Below are positions 16,107 to 24,030 of a DNA stretch of 64,000 nt, in pieces. The position numbers were made by a program, and so were the translations under genes. Positions within the stretch are counted from its first letter, which is position 1; each line of letters opens with the position of its first letter. Under the pieces are notes generated by a model that was given only the letters and a program-made list of their open reading frames with translations, was not told the origin of the DNA and ran no database searches. This DNA comes from Scytolyngbya sp. HA4215-MV1. Its GTDB lineage: Bacteria; Cyanobacteriota; Cyanobacteriia; Leptolyngbyales; Leptolyngbyaceae. The stretch spans positions 62,001 through 126,000 of the forward strand of contig JAHHIA010000014.1 in the NCBI GenBank assembly GCA_019359045.1, written 5' to 3'.

Positions 16107-17149
16107 TAGCGTTCTCCTTGAGTTACGAGGGTTTGTAGCGGGGTGGCATCGGTCACCAGTTCGTAGGTGTAGCGCATCAACAACTTGCCAGCTTCGTAGG
16201 AGGGAAGGGGGGCGAGCGGTAACCCCAGCGCTGCTTGTACCAGACGAGCCGGCAAATTAATTCCGACCCCGGTGGCGAAGTAGGTCCAGGCAGGAAAGCG
16301 GGGGTTAATTTCAATCAGGTAGAGGATGCCGCCTTTGAGTTCGGCAATGCACTCCAATTCAAAAGGACCTTGCCAGTGGGTCTGCTGTAAAAAGGCTTCA
16401 GCGGCATTAATTAAGCCGGGATGGTGAATCGTGAGTCCACTCCAGATTTTGCCCAACTCGGTGACGCCCATTTTCTTGATGGCAACCAGCCCCAGATGCC
16501 CGCCTTTGCCATCTCCTACGCCTACCAGATTCAGCTCAATGCCCTTGACGATCTGTTGCACTAGGATGGGAAAGCCTGCCTCGGTTGCCAGTTGGTGAAA
16601 GCGCGATCGCGCTTCTTCCTGACTAAAAACTCGGTAGGCTTTGTAATAAGGACCTTTGATCATGAGCGGAAAGCCCAGGGTGGTGGTGGCTTGTTGCAAT
16701 TCCTGGAGAGAGGTGATACTGAGGGTCTCTGGCGTTTGGAGTCCAAATTGAGGAGCCAGTGCTGCCAGTTTTGCTTTGTTTCGCAGGGCAAACTGGTTTT
16801 TAGTCGGTAGATAGGTGCGAATGCCAATCGCGGCTAAATCTTGAGCACAGCGGATGTACAACGGCAGCTCTAAATCAAAGTTGGGAATTACACAATCCAA
16901 GCCAAACTGCTGCTGAATCTGCTGTAATCGCTCCAACAAAACTTCCGGTTCCGCTGAAGGATAGGGCATGATGTAGCGACGATCGAATAACCAGTCCATA
17001 TAAAGCCCCGGTTCTGTCGCATCGTATGCCAGCCCGATCAAGCGAGTGGAAAGCTGATTCGATTCCCGCAGGCTGCGAGCCACGCCGGTACCGGGACCCG
17101 GATTGTCGATCGAGTTAATGCCTGTGATCGCGATTGCCAAATCGTTCAT
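16106..17149 (-). CDS. ATP-grasp ligase
   Basis: The protein has 347 residues. After an N-terminal Rossmann-like part, a classical ATP-grasp module follows: 'NKAKLAALAPQFGLQTPETL' near residues 124-143, 'FPLMIKGPYYKAYRVFS' near 158-174 (ATP-binding Lys), 'ILVQQIVKGIELNLVGVGD' near 191-209, and 'PFELECIAELKGGILYLIEINPRF' pattern near 265-290 with the Mg-binding Glu and Asn. Such enzymes join a carboxylate to an amine using ATP. It overlaps the PqqD-like gene upstream by 4 nt and the decarboxylase downstream by 1 nt, showing tight coupling. The substrate is unknown; a peptide or amino-acid conjugate is the simplest guess. Confidence 0.88.
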   Translation of the reverse strand: MNDLAIAITGINSIDNPGPGTGVARSLRESNQLSTRLIGLAYDATEPGLYMDWLFDRRYIMPYPSAEPEVLLERLQQIQQQFGLDCVIPNFDLELPLYIRCAQDLAAIGIRTYLPTKNQFALRNKAKLAALAPQFGLQTPETLSITSLQELQQATTTLGFPLMIKGPYYKAYRVFSQEEARSRFHQLATEAGFPILVQQIVKGIELNLVGVGDGKGGHLGLVAIKKMGVTELGKIWSGLTIHHPGLINAAEAFLQQTHWQGPFELECIAELKGGILYLIEINPRFPAWTYFATGVGINLPARLVQAALGLPLAPLPSYEAGKLLMRYTYELVTDATPLQTLVTQGER

Positions 17150-17394
17150 GAGTTCACTCCTGCAAATCCCAAGGTATGAAGTTGCTGAAAAAAGTCTGCA
17201 ACATCTCGTTCAACGATGCTTTGGGCAATGCCAAATTCATGAGCGATCGCCTGAACAATTTGCTCCTGAGTTTCACTGGAACGCAGTCTGTGTAAAATAA
17301 TCCGGGCGCAGCGGTTGAGGGTGTAGCTTTCGCCTGTGGTGACGTTAAAGGCAAAACCGTCGTTGCTGATGGTGAGTGACGATAACGGAGACAT
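17146..17394 (-). CDS. PqqD-like RiPP recognition-element-type protein
   Basis: The protein has 82 residues: beta strands 'GFAFNVTTGESYTLNRCAR' near residues 13-31, then a winged-helix-like part 'EQIVQAIAHEFGIAQSIVERDV' pattern, matching the PqqD/RRE fold that binds leader peptides. Sequence features resemble the PqqD-like proteins annotated with HPr-kinase-related systems. First gene of the operon PqqD - ATP-grasp - PLP decarboxylase - urea transporter/M23, with a 4-nt ATGA overlap to the ATP-grasp gene. Expected role: present a peptide or carrier substrate to the ligase. No precursor peptide is obvious in the roughly 130 nt between this gene and the next one. Confidence 0.8.
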   Translation of the reverse strand: MSPLSSLTISNDGFAFNVTTGESYTLNRCARIILHRLRSSETQEQIVQAIAHEFGIAQSIVERDVADFFQQLHTLGFAGVNS

Positions 17395-17528
17395 AGGTTT
17401 CTTTGGATGAATTACGAAAAGTGGGTGAATAACTTGATTAAGCGGGTGAAAAATGACAGGTTCGCTTACGATTGGATGACAAATTTGTCATTGTACAGCG
17501 CGTTCGTTTTGAGCAATTTGGGGAATCC

Positions 17529-17966
17529 TTACGGGCGATTACGAAACATCTGGATTACTTTTGCCAATTGTTCTGGAGTGAGGACCTGGCGTTCTCCCAA
17601 CAGGGCTTCAAAATGGTTGTCATCCAGTTGTTGACGGAGTTGTTGTACAACTCGATGCTGTTGGCGCAATTGTTCAATCGAGGCATTGCTTTGCAACAGC
17701 GCTTGCAGTTGGGTCTCTGCTGCCATGAGTTTTTGCTGTAAGGGTTCTCCCTGTTGGCGGGCTTGTTCGTGGACGGTATTTAAGCGCGATCGTTGCTCTG
17801 CACTCAGGTTCAGATCTCTTGCCCAGGGGGGCACAGGGATTTCATTCTGTGTGGTGGGAGGGGTTTGAGCGGGGTCAGGGAGGGGAGACTGTGCAGACGC
17901 GATCGAGCTGCCCACTTGAATTGCCAAAAGGGCTACGGAAAATAGCAACGAATATCGAAGTTTCAT
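17529..17966 (-). CDS. Spy/CpxP-like periplasmic protein with LTxxQ motifs
   Basis: The protein has 145 residues from the ATG at 17966, chosen because AAGGAG lies about 8 nt upstream; an ATG two codons earlier is too close to it. Signal peptide at residues 1-26 (ends IASAQS). The mature part is helical with 'LNLSAEQRSRL' and 'VLTPEQLAKVI', the LTxxQ-type repeats of Spy/CpxP/ZraP chaperones that respond to envelope or metal stress. It is transcribed divergently from a response regulator/kinase pair, which is the usual arrangement for a stress protein controlled by its own two-component system. Confidence 0.82.
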   Translation of the reverse strand: MKLRYSLLFSVALLAIQVGSSIASAQSPLPDPAQTPPTTQNEIPVPPWARDLNLSAEQRSRLNTVHEQARQQGEPLQQKLMAAETQLQALLQSNASIEQLRQQHRVVQQLRQQLDDNHFEALLGERQVLTPEQLAKVIQMFRNRP

Positions 17967-18083
17967 CGACATATCTCCTTGGAATAGGGCTAAATTGAAT
18001 GAACCGAGGCATGAGAAATTAATCCACAGAGATGGTTTGGGGTTGGTGCGTTTGCCAGTTGGCGATCGACGATATCTAACCAT

Positions 18084-18257
18084 CAGGGCTTGGATTCAGG
18101 ATTTCCGATAAGACGCCTGCCTCGGTCGATACATTAATTAAGCAATGGCAAAATGACAACTGAAGTTTTGCATCGATTACGGTTTTGTAATTTGAGTCGA
18201 ACAAGAATGCCTCTAGAATGAAGAAGAGATTTCCGACGGGTTTGCCCATGGTCTTCT
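18084..18257. promoter_or_regulatory. Divergent promoter region between Spy-like gene and two-component system
   Basis: The 174-bp gap (plus the untranslated leader of the Spy-like gene) must hold both promoters. It contains an AT-rich stretch around 18130-18200. I cannot point to a confident response-regulator box. Confidence 0.35.
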
Positions 18258-18941
18258 ATGCACATTCTCTACATTGAAGATGAAGCGAAAATTGCCGACT
18301 TTGTCCAGGCTGGATTGAAGGAGCAAGGGTTTTTAGTGGATTATTATGACAACGGCAATGATGGCTATGTGCAGGCAATGGAGCACGAATATGACGTGAT
18401 TGTGCTCGATATTATGGTGCCGGGTAAGGATGGGTTGGCAATTCTCAAAAGCCTGCGGCGGGCAGGTCGGAATACACCGGTGTTGCTATTGACAGCACGC
18501 AACGAACTGGACGATCGTCTGGAAGGGCTGAACTTGGGTGCAGATGACTATCTCGCCAAGCCCTTTTTTGTCGAAGAATTGATTGCCCGGATTCATGCGA
18601 TCGTCAGGCGAGTTTCGGGCGAACGCCAAAATCTTGTCAGTGTGGGGGCGATCACCCTAGATCGAATCACCCGGGAAGTGACCTGTAATCAACAATCGGT
18701 GGAATTGACCACTCGCGAGTTCAATTTACTGGAATACTTGATGCGATCGCCCGGTCGGGTGTTTACCCGCACTCAAATTTTGGAACATGTTTGGGGCTAT
18801 GATTTCAATCCGAGTACCAACCTGGTGGATGTATGCATTCAACGGTTGCGAAAAAAGATTGAACCTTTGGGGGGCACGGGGTATATCGAGAGTGTACGGG
18901 GGGTGGGCTATTGCTTTCGCAAACCCGATCTGGACTCGTGA
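18258..18941 (+). CDS. OmpR/PhoB-family response regulator
   Basis: The protein has 227 residues. Receiver domain: acidic DE pair near residues 7-9, phospho-acceptor Asp in 'VIVLDIMVPGKDGL' near residue 51, Thr in LLLTARN near 79 and Lys in YLAKPF near 101. The C-terminal winged helix ('ELTTREFNLLEYLMRSPGRV' near 149-168 and 'VDVCIQRLRKKIE' near 190-202) is the OmpR-type DNA-binding domain. It resembles metal-responsive regulators such as CusR or RppA. The gene overlaps the kinase start by 4 nt and is divergent from a Spy-like stress gene, its likely target. Confidence 0.95.
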   Translation: MHILYIEDEAKIADFVQAGLKEQGFLVDYYDNGNDGYVQAMEHEYDVIVLDIMVPGKDGLAILKSLRRAGRNTPVLLLTARNELDDRLEGLNLGADDYLAKPFFVEELIARIHAIVRRVSGERQNLVSVGAITLDRITREVTCNQQSVELTTREFNLLEYLMRSPGRVFTRTQILEHVWGYDFNPSTNLVDVCIQRLRKKIEPLGGTGYIESVRGVGYCFRKPDLDS

Positions 18942-20473
18942 AACTCCATTCTTTCCGGCTCCGCATTGCGCTCCTTTCAGCCCTGCTGGCAGGCGGTGCA
19001 CTGGTGGGTTTTGGTATGATGTCCTGGTGGTTGATCTATCAAACCAAGCTGAATCGCATTGATGATGGCATTCGAGATCAATTGATGCGTGAGTCCGATC
19101 GTCCTCGACCAGACAATCACTGGCAACCCTATGCTGCCACTTTGCCCACGACCTTTAGTGTCGATACTGCGGATGATGTTGCCTTACTGGTACAAGACTC
19201 GACCGGTAAAACTCTCTATCAATCTCCTCAATGGACAGGAGAATTAACTCGCGTTGCTACTTTTCTGGCTGCGCTGCCGGGTTCGCAACCCCCTGTCCCT
19301 CCGCCTCGGTTTCTAACTCCAGAGCAGCCTCCCCCCGGACAAGCGCTGCCACCCCAATCGGAACCACGAGATCTACCGCTGGATCAACTGGGGCTTCCCC
19401 CAGAGCCACCGCTAGAGGGAGATGAGCCTGTGCGGTTTCGTCAACCCGGTCGATTGTCTAAGCGAGTGACGCGATCGACGCGCACAGGAGTCTGGCGAGT
19501 GGGAACTGTGACTGCATCCAATGTTCGTCTGGCGATCGCGATCAATCTACATACGACCGACGTGGAGATGAACGCGATCCGCAATGCCTATTTCATCAGC
19601 ATTCCTTTACTGTTGGTCTTGATCGCGATTGGAGCCTGGATCTTGTCGGAAAGTGCCCTCAAGCCGATTCGGGAAGTCACTGCTACCCTTCGTCTAGTCA
19701 CGGCGAGGGGGTTAGATCAGCGGATTCCCACCCATGGCAGCGATCGCGAGTTTGTGGAACTGCTGCAAGTGTTCAATCAGATGATGGAACGGTTGGAACG
19801 CAGTTTTACTCAAGCCTCTCGCTTTAGTGCAGATGCTGCCCATGAACTCAAAACGCCCCTCTCGATTTTGCAGGGCGAGTTGGAGCGGACATTGCACGCA
19901 GCGGAACCTGGTTCTCCACTGCAACAGCGCCTGAGCAATCTGCTGGATGAAGTGCGCCATTTGGGGGCGATCGTCCGCAAATTGTTGTTGCTTTCTCTGG
20001 CAGATGCTGGACAAATGCCTCTGCTCACCACGCCAGTGGATTTATCAGAACTGTTGGTTGATCTGGTCAATGATATTGACATGCTATCGCCCGATCTCAA
20101 GGTGCAGGTTCAGATCGAGCCTGCTTTAACAGTTCAGGCAGATCAGGCGTTGTTAATTCAGGTTTTGCAAAATCTAATCAGCAATGCGACGAAGTACAAT
20201 TTGCCGCAGGGCTGGGTGCGGATTGAGGCAGGACGCCGGCAGCGGATGGTCTATGTCAAAATAGCGAACAGTTCCAGAAATATCCCTGCCAGTGAGCGAT
20301 CGCGAATTTTCGATCGTTTCCATCGCGGCGATCCGGCTCGAACCCAGCATATTGAGGGGTTAGGGTTAGGGTTGAGTCTGTCTCGCGAAATTGCTTATGC
20401 GCATCGGGGCAATTTAACACTAGATTCGACGCCTGCGGGGCAAACCGCTTTTACGCTGACGCTGCCTGAATAA
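18938..20473 (+). CDS. Membrane sensor histidine kinase
   Basis: The protein has 511 residues from the GTG at 18938, which overlaps the regulator stop (GTGA); a TTG at 18911 is in frame but less likely. Two membrane helices (about residues 8-34 and 207-228) bracket a periplasmic loop that is notably rich in proline (about residues 105-165). HAMP follows, then the phospho-acceptor His in 'DAAHELKTPLSIL' near 301-313 and the ATP-binding domain with 'QNLISNATKY' (N box) and 'GLGLGLSLSREI' (G2 box). Partner of the preceding regulator; probably senses envelope or metal stress. Confidence 0.93.
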   Translation: MKLHSFRLRIALLSALLAGGALVGFGMMSWWLIYQTKLNRIDDGIRDQLMRESDRPRPDNHWQPYAATLPTTFSVDTADDVALLVQDSTGKTLYQSPQWTGELTRVATFLAALPGSQPPVPPPRFLTPEQPPPGQALPPQSEPRDLPLDQLGLPPEPPLEGDEPVRFRQPGRLSKRVTRSTRTGVWRVGTVTASNVRLAIAINLHTTDVEMNAIRNAYFISIPLLLVLIAIGAWILSESALKPIREVTATLRLVTARGLDQRIPTHGSDREFVELLQVFNQMMERLERSFTQASRFSADAAHELKTPLSILQGELERTLHAAEPGSPLQQRLSNLLDEVRHLGAIVRKLLLLSLADAGQMPLLTTPVDLSELLVDLVNDIDMLSPDLKVQVQIEPALTVQADQALLIQVLQNLISNATKYNLPQGWVRIEAGRRQRMVYVKIANSSRNIPASERSRIFDRFHRGDPARTQHIEGLGLGLSLSREIAYAHRGNLTLDSTPAGQTAFTLTLPE

Positions 20474-20631
20474 GATGCTGCTCCAGGGTGTCAAGAATGA
20501 TTTTTGTAGAGTTGAGTGACCTCCAACTCTATGCTGACGGGCTACGACAACTAGCAGATTTTGGGGATTCTTGCCATTCGCCACAAAGCTTGGCATATTG
20601 AACCCCAAATCATTCTTAATCGATTTTCGAT

Positions 20632-20712
20632 GGGCAGAGCGAGACTCGAACTCGCAAGGATTTCTCCGCCGCATTTTGAGTGCGGTGCGTCTACCAATTC
20701 CGCCATCCGCCC
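20632..20712 (-). tRNA. tRNA-Leu (anticodon CAA), hybrid of host 3' half and element-borne 5' half
   Basis: The minus strand reads a complete tRNA of 81 nt: acceptor GGGCGGA pairs with TCTGCCC, the D loop has AATTGGTAGA, the anticodon arm is CCGCA-CTCAAAA-TGCGG giving anticodon CAA, a short variable arm, and T-loop GAGTTCGAGTCTC. No encoded CCA. Bases 20669-20712 and the promoter lie in a 162-bp repeat that is duplicated at the far end of an 18 kb element, so the 5' part of this gene appears to come from the element. The minus-strand TATAAT at 20730-20735 with TTTGCA 16 nt upstream is a good sigma-70-type promoter. Confidence 0.95.
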
Positions 20713-20830
20713 AGGACATCGGTTTACCTATTATACAGAATTGGGGCACTTTGCAAAGAAGATTGTGGCGATCGTGGATATTTTCTCTGCAATGATTCGG
20801 TTTAAAGGGATAGGCTCATGGCGATCGGAC
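20669..20830. repeat. Left 162-bp direct repeat: attL with tRNA-Leu 5' half and promoter
   Basis: This block matches 39012-39173 base for base except for three substitutions and no gaps. It starts at the anticodon arm of tRNA-Leu, covers its 5' half, and continues through the promoter and roughly 120 bp of upstream DNA. The start of identity in the anticodon arm marks the probable crossover point of the integrase. Confidence 0.9.
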
Positions 20831-20880
20831 TGCGGCATAGAAGCCTTGCGAGTTCGAGTCTCGCTCTGCCCATCGAAAAT
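20831..20880 (+). repeat. Inverted partial copy of the tRNA-Leu 3' half
   Basis: The plus strand here carries TGCGG, a variable-arm-like stretch, then the T arm, acceptor 3' strand and 9 bases of 3' flank of the same tRNA-Leu. Bases 20844-20880 are a perfect 37-bp inverted copy of 20623-20659. It begins directly where the left direct repeat ends. It looks like an attachment-site fragment, but in opposite orientation to the tRNA. Confidence 0.85.
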
Positions 20881-20987
20881 TTTCTTTTCTCTGGTCACAT
20901 TTTGGTAGAAAATTGGTAGAAAATCTGATGTATTTCTTTCACTAAAGCTTTTCAAGGCTCTACCTAGAACATTGGTAATTGGTAGCC

Positions 20988-22130
20988 ATGAAGTTCAGCT
21001 TAGGCAAAGACAAGGGCAATTATCGTATTGATTTTACTCTCGACGAAAGGCGTAAACGCTTCTATCCAGGTACATCAGATGAGTTAACCGCTAAGAACAT
21101 TCTTAGAAGGATGGAGTTTGATTGGGAGCAAGGGCATTTTGACTTAACGCTACAGTCCTATAAGCTCAAAAATCGCCCTCAAACGAGTTCTAAACCTGGT
21201 TCAAGCGCGATCGTTTCAAAAAAAACTGATGTCAAACTCCTAACACTGTGGGATCGATGGGTTGAATCTCTCAATCTGCCTTTGAGAGTTCAGAATGACC
21301 ATTACCACTGTTGCAGAGCGATGATCTCAAAGGTTGATCCTATTTGGGATGATCTGACCTGGTTTCTACAGTCTGGACTAAGTGCGTCTACTTGGAATAC
21401 TCGTAGACGGTTCATCAAGTCTTGTATCTCATGGGCGCTCGATGAAAGACTGATCGACGGTAAAAATCACTGGTTAAGTCTAAAAGCTCGAAGGAACACC
21501 AAAACAGATGCTAAACCGTTTACTAAGGCAGAGGTACAGAAAATTATCCAAGCATTCGAGAGTAACCAGTTTTGTTCTGTCTACTCACCATGCAAGCATT
21601 CGTACTATGCGCCTTACCTCAAGTTTCTTCTGCTGACTGGGGTAAGACCTGGTGAGGCGATCGCCCTTCAATGGAAGCACGTCGATTTTGATCGGAATTT
21701 AATAGAAATCTCAGAAGCAATGACTAGAGATCTTGAATATTCTCCTTACACCAGTCATAAAATCCGTAAAAGTACAAAAACAGGTGAAACTCGCTATCTA
21801 CCAATAAATGACACTTTAAGGAAAGTACTTGTAGCTCATAAACCTAAAGACTCTAAACTTGATGCTCTGGTTTTTCCGGGTGCCCGATCTAAGGGGACTC
21901 TTGACATTGATTCATTTAGAAAAGTGTGGAAGCAAGTTCTAACGGGTTTGGGTATCGACTACCGTAAGCCTTATAACACCAAACATACGGCACTAAGCCA
22001 GATAGCACAGGATCATGGTTTGTTAGCTGCTGCTAAGGTTGCAGGGCATAAATCACTTGATATGGTCAGCCGTCACTATGCCAGATTCACAGGTGATCTG
22101 AAGGATGTTATGCCGAAATTTACCGATTGA
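20988..22130 (+). CDS. Tyrosine-recombinase integrase
   Basis: About 380 residues from the ATG at 20988. The N-terminus (residues 1-60) resembles the short arm-binding domain of phage-type integrases. The catalytic domain has box I 'LLTGVRPGEAIALQWKHVD' near residues 210-228 (catalytic Arg), a Lys hairpin near 255-275, and box II 'KPYNTKHTALSQ' near 325-336, where the usual H-x-x-R reads Y-N-T-K. GHKS near 352 and the nucleophile Tyr in SRHYARF near 362 follow. The substituted box II is seen in some cyanobacterial and phage integrases. Placed 110 bp inside attL, it is expected to act on the tRNA-Leu anticodon arm. Confidence 0.93.
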   Translation: MKFSLGKDKGNYRIDFTLDERRKRFYPGTSDELTAKNILRRMEFDWEQGHFDLTLQSYKLKNRPQTSSKPGSSAIVSKKTDVKLLTLWDRWVESLNLPLRVQNDHYHCCRAMISKVDPIWDDLTWFLQSGLSASTWNTRRRFIKSCISWALDERLIDGKNHWLSLKARRNTKTDAKPFTKAEVQKIIQAFESNQFCSVYSPCKHSYYAPYLKFLLLTGVRPGEAIALQWKHVDFDRNLIEISEAMTRDLEYSPYTSHKIRKSTKTGETRYLPINDTLRKVLVAHKPKDSKLDALVFPGARSKGTLDIDSFRKVWKQVLTGLGIDYRKPYNTKHTALSQIAQDHGLLAAAKVAGHKSLDMVSRHYARFTGDLKDVMPKFTD

Positions 22131-22218
22131 TGCTAGATAGTACGTATACAAACAGTCAATGCACGTACTAATTGCGCTATAATTGTATTAGAAAAACTAC
22201 AAAATTGCGTAAAAATGT

Positions 22219-22500
22219 ATGAATTTGACCGATTTACAGCGATATGATCCCGATTTTGACCCGAAATCGTTCAAATCGATGCCTGTTAGCAATCAAAGAA
22301 TTTTCAACCCAGATAATTTTCTAACCCCTTCTGCTCATTCTGAGGCAGAAAAAGCAGGCACCGAATTGATCCGATCGGCATTATCGCAGCAAGCGGGAAA
22401 ACCTGTTTATAGCCAAGCTGAGGCGATTTCTTCTGGTAGAAGCGAAAAAAGCAAGCGGATTTTTGAAGACCTCTCAACAGGACAAGCTGTGATCCGATGA
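22219..22500 (+). CDS. Hypothetical element protein, 93 aa
   Basis: No recognised domain. The N-terminal half is polar with several Pro and Asp residues; the C-terminal half is Ser/Ala/Glu-rich and probably helical. Its stop overlaps the next start by 4 nt (ATGA), placing it first in a row of four small genes ending at a strong terminator near 23415. It may be an accessory of the terminase-like gene that follows. Confidence 0.6.
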   Translation: MNLTDLQRYDPDFDPKSFKSMPVSNQRIFNPDNFLTPSAHSEAEKAGTELIRSALSQQAGKPVYSQAEAISSGRSEKSKRIFEDLSTGQAVIR

Positions 22501-22904
22501 CGCTCACAACTGCCACTGTAAGACTCTCTGAGGATAATCAAACCTGTTTGACGTCCAGGCAGATTAGGGCAGTTGCAGCGCTCCTCAGAGGTCTAAATTA
22601 TGTTGATGCTGCTACCGAAGCTGAGGTAAGTCTTAGCAGCATTAAACGATGGGTAGTGCTACCGGAGTTCAAAGCGGCGATCGCTGCTGGCAAAAAGCAG
22701 GCGATAGAAACCGCTGTTTTTGATCTTGCCGATGGATGCAGCCTTTCAGTTACTACTTTGATGAAGTTAATGAGGAGTGCTGAGTCTGAGACTGTCAGAT
22801 GTCGTGCTGCTGAGGCTGTCTTAAATTCGACGATGCGACTTTTTGAAATGGGTATGCTCGTTGATCGCGTATCAAAACTGGAGTCGCTAATAAATGAGCC
22901 TTGA
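22497..22904 (+). CDS. Terminase-small-subunit-like helix-turn-helix protein
   Basis: The protein has 135 residues. 'LTSRQIRAVAALLRGLNYVD' near residues 18-37 followed by 'AATEAEVSLSSIKRWVVLPE' near 38-57 is the helix-turn-helix seen in phage terminase small subunits and related small element proteins. The remainder is a helical domain with 'AVLNSTMRLFEMGML' near 106-120. Such proteins bind specific DNA sites (pac or origin-like). No large terminase or capsid gene is present, so it may have been retained for DNA recognition rather than packaging. Overlaps both neighbours. Confidence 0.6.
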   Translation: MTLTTATVRLSEDNQTCLTSRQIRAVAALLRGLNYVDAATEAEVSLSSIKRWVVLPEFKAAIAAGKKQAIETAVFDLADGCSLSVTTLMKLMRSAESETVRCRAAEAVLNSTMRLFEMGMLVDRVSKLESLINEP

Positions 22905-23151
22905 ATCACGTCTCAAACGTCTAGAAGCGATCGCTGCTGCTAAACATCAAACCCAGTCTGAACAATCTTATCTCGATCTTTTGCAAGTGGCAGAAGAGAG
23001 GTTTAGAGGCATCCCTGATGAGCAAGTGTTACGCGAATACGAACAAGCCATTAATGCACCATCCACCGATCCGAGGATCATCGCAGAAATAGCAAAACTT
23101 GACGGTATGAGTTGTGAGGAATTAATCAAAGAATACATGAAAAATTTGTAA
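22894..23151 (+). CDS. Hypothetical element protein, 85 aa
   Basis: It starts inside the 3' end of the terminase-like gene (11-nt overlap) in another frame. The N-terminal 'SLESRLKRLEAI' is a coiled-coil heptad and the rest is charged and helical. This short coiled-coil protein commonly follows terminase-small-like genes in cyanobacterial elements. Function unknown. Confidence 0.6.
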   Translation: MSLESRLKRLEAIAAAKHQTQSEQSYLDLLQVAEERFRGIPDEQVLREYEQAINAPSTDPRIIAEIAKLDGMSCEELIKEYMKNL

Positions 23152-23164
23152 ATAAAGGAAAACA

Positions 23165-23389
23165 ATGGAAAGCTCAAAACAGTTACAGCAACTTGAATAT
23201 CAGATCAAAGTAATCGCTGATTTTATTGCCAGAGGGAATTATAGTAATATTCTCGGTATTCAACCCCACGCGGTGTCTCTCGATGGTTGGTCAGCTAACC
23301 TTCGAGAAATTGCCGCTCAATTAACCAAAGTTGCAGCGATCGTCGATTCTGAGATTTCCGAAGCTCGATCAAATCCGCTCGATCTCTAA
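23165..23389 (+). CDS. Hypothetical element protein, 74 aa
   Basis: A small, mostly helical protein with an AAGGAAAACA ribosome binding site before the ATG. No known motif. Last gene of the small-gene row and followed after 25 nt by a rho-independent terminator. Confidence 0.55.
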   Translation: MESSKQLQQLEYQIKVIADFIARGNYSNILGIQPHAVSLDGWSANLREIAAQLTKVAAIVDSEISEARSNPLDL

Positions 23390-23414
23390 CCTTCACCCAA
23401 TATATAAAGCCTGA

Positions 23415-23437
23415 AAGCCCCTCTAGTAGGGGCTTTT
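23415..23437 (+). terminator. Rho-independent terminator
   Basis: AAGCCCC/GGGGCTT stem with a short loop and a TTTT tail, directly after the row of four small genes. Confidence 0.9.
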
Positions 23438-23616
23438 GTTGTAGAGCCTTATAAGGGCATCTGAGAGCATTTCTAACGAATGACAGAATGTACGCGTACT
23501 GTCTATATCGCTTGTTATAGCTCAATCTGAGAGGAGTATTTTGGGCACTTGTGCGATCGCTTTTTAGAAACAACAACTGTGGGTTATTCAGTTGCATTTT
23601 AGGAAGCAGCAATAAT

Positions 23617-24018
23617 CTATTTGTAGCAGACGCTGCTATTAAACTCTACAGTTTCAACGCATGTTAGGACTAGACGTGAGGGTACTTCTAAACCCGGTGG
23701 TATTCGCAATAAAGTATTAGCATTTCTGGTGTACGGACGTGAGATATAACCGTCCATAAGAGGAGCGCTAGGAGATGCAACCAACCATTGTATTTTTGTA
23801 GTCACACCGTCAGACCAACGTAATGTAATTAAGGAATCGGTGTCACCTTCGTTATCACCCTTTTCTGTAATATGACAAACATCGTGTAAAACTACCTTTG
23901 ATCCTTTGATGTGATAACAGATTGAAGTCCTATTAGCTGTATATCGCTCTGACTTAGCAGGTATCGCATAAGAGAAAGTCAAAAGACCAGCAGCAACGAA
24001 CAAACCCGTAAGTTTCAT
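23617..24018 (-). CDS. Small secreted hypothetical protein, 133 aa
   Basis: A signal peptide spans residues 1-22 (hydrophobic core LFVAAGLLTFSYA). The mature part has four cysteines (two in 'ICYHIKGSKVVLHDVCH' near 33-49, one in LVLTCVE, one near the C-terminus), which could form two disulfides. It is beta-rich. CGGAG lies just before the ATG. The gene begins 13 nt after the end of the upstream 88-residue gene. Function unknown. Confidence 0.65.
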   Translation of the reverse strand: MKLTGLFVAAGLLTFSYAIPAKSERYTANRTSICYHIKGSKVVLHDVCHITEKGDNEGDTDSLITLRWSDGVTTKIQWLVASPSAPLMDGYISRPYTRNANTLLRIPPGLEVPSRLVLTCVETVEFNSSVCYK

Positions 24019-24030
24019 AATTCTCCGAGG

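Noticed and set aside
20507-20531. Terminator after the kinase gene
   Set aside because: An 8-bp hairpin is present, but the T run lies on the wrong side for either strand.
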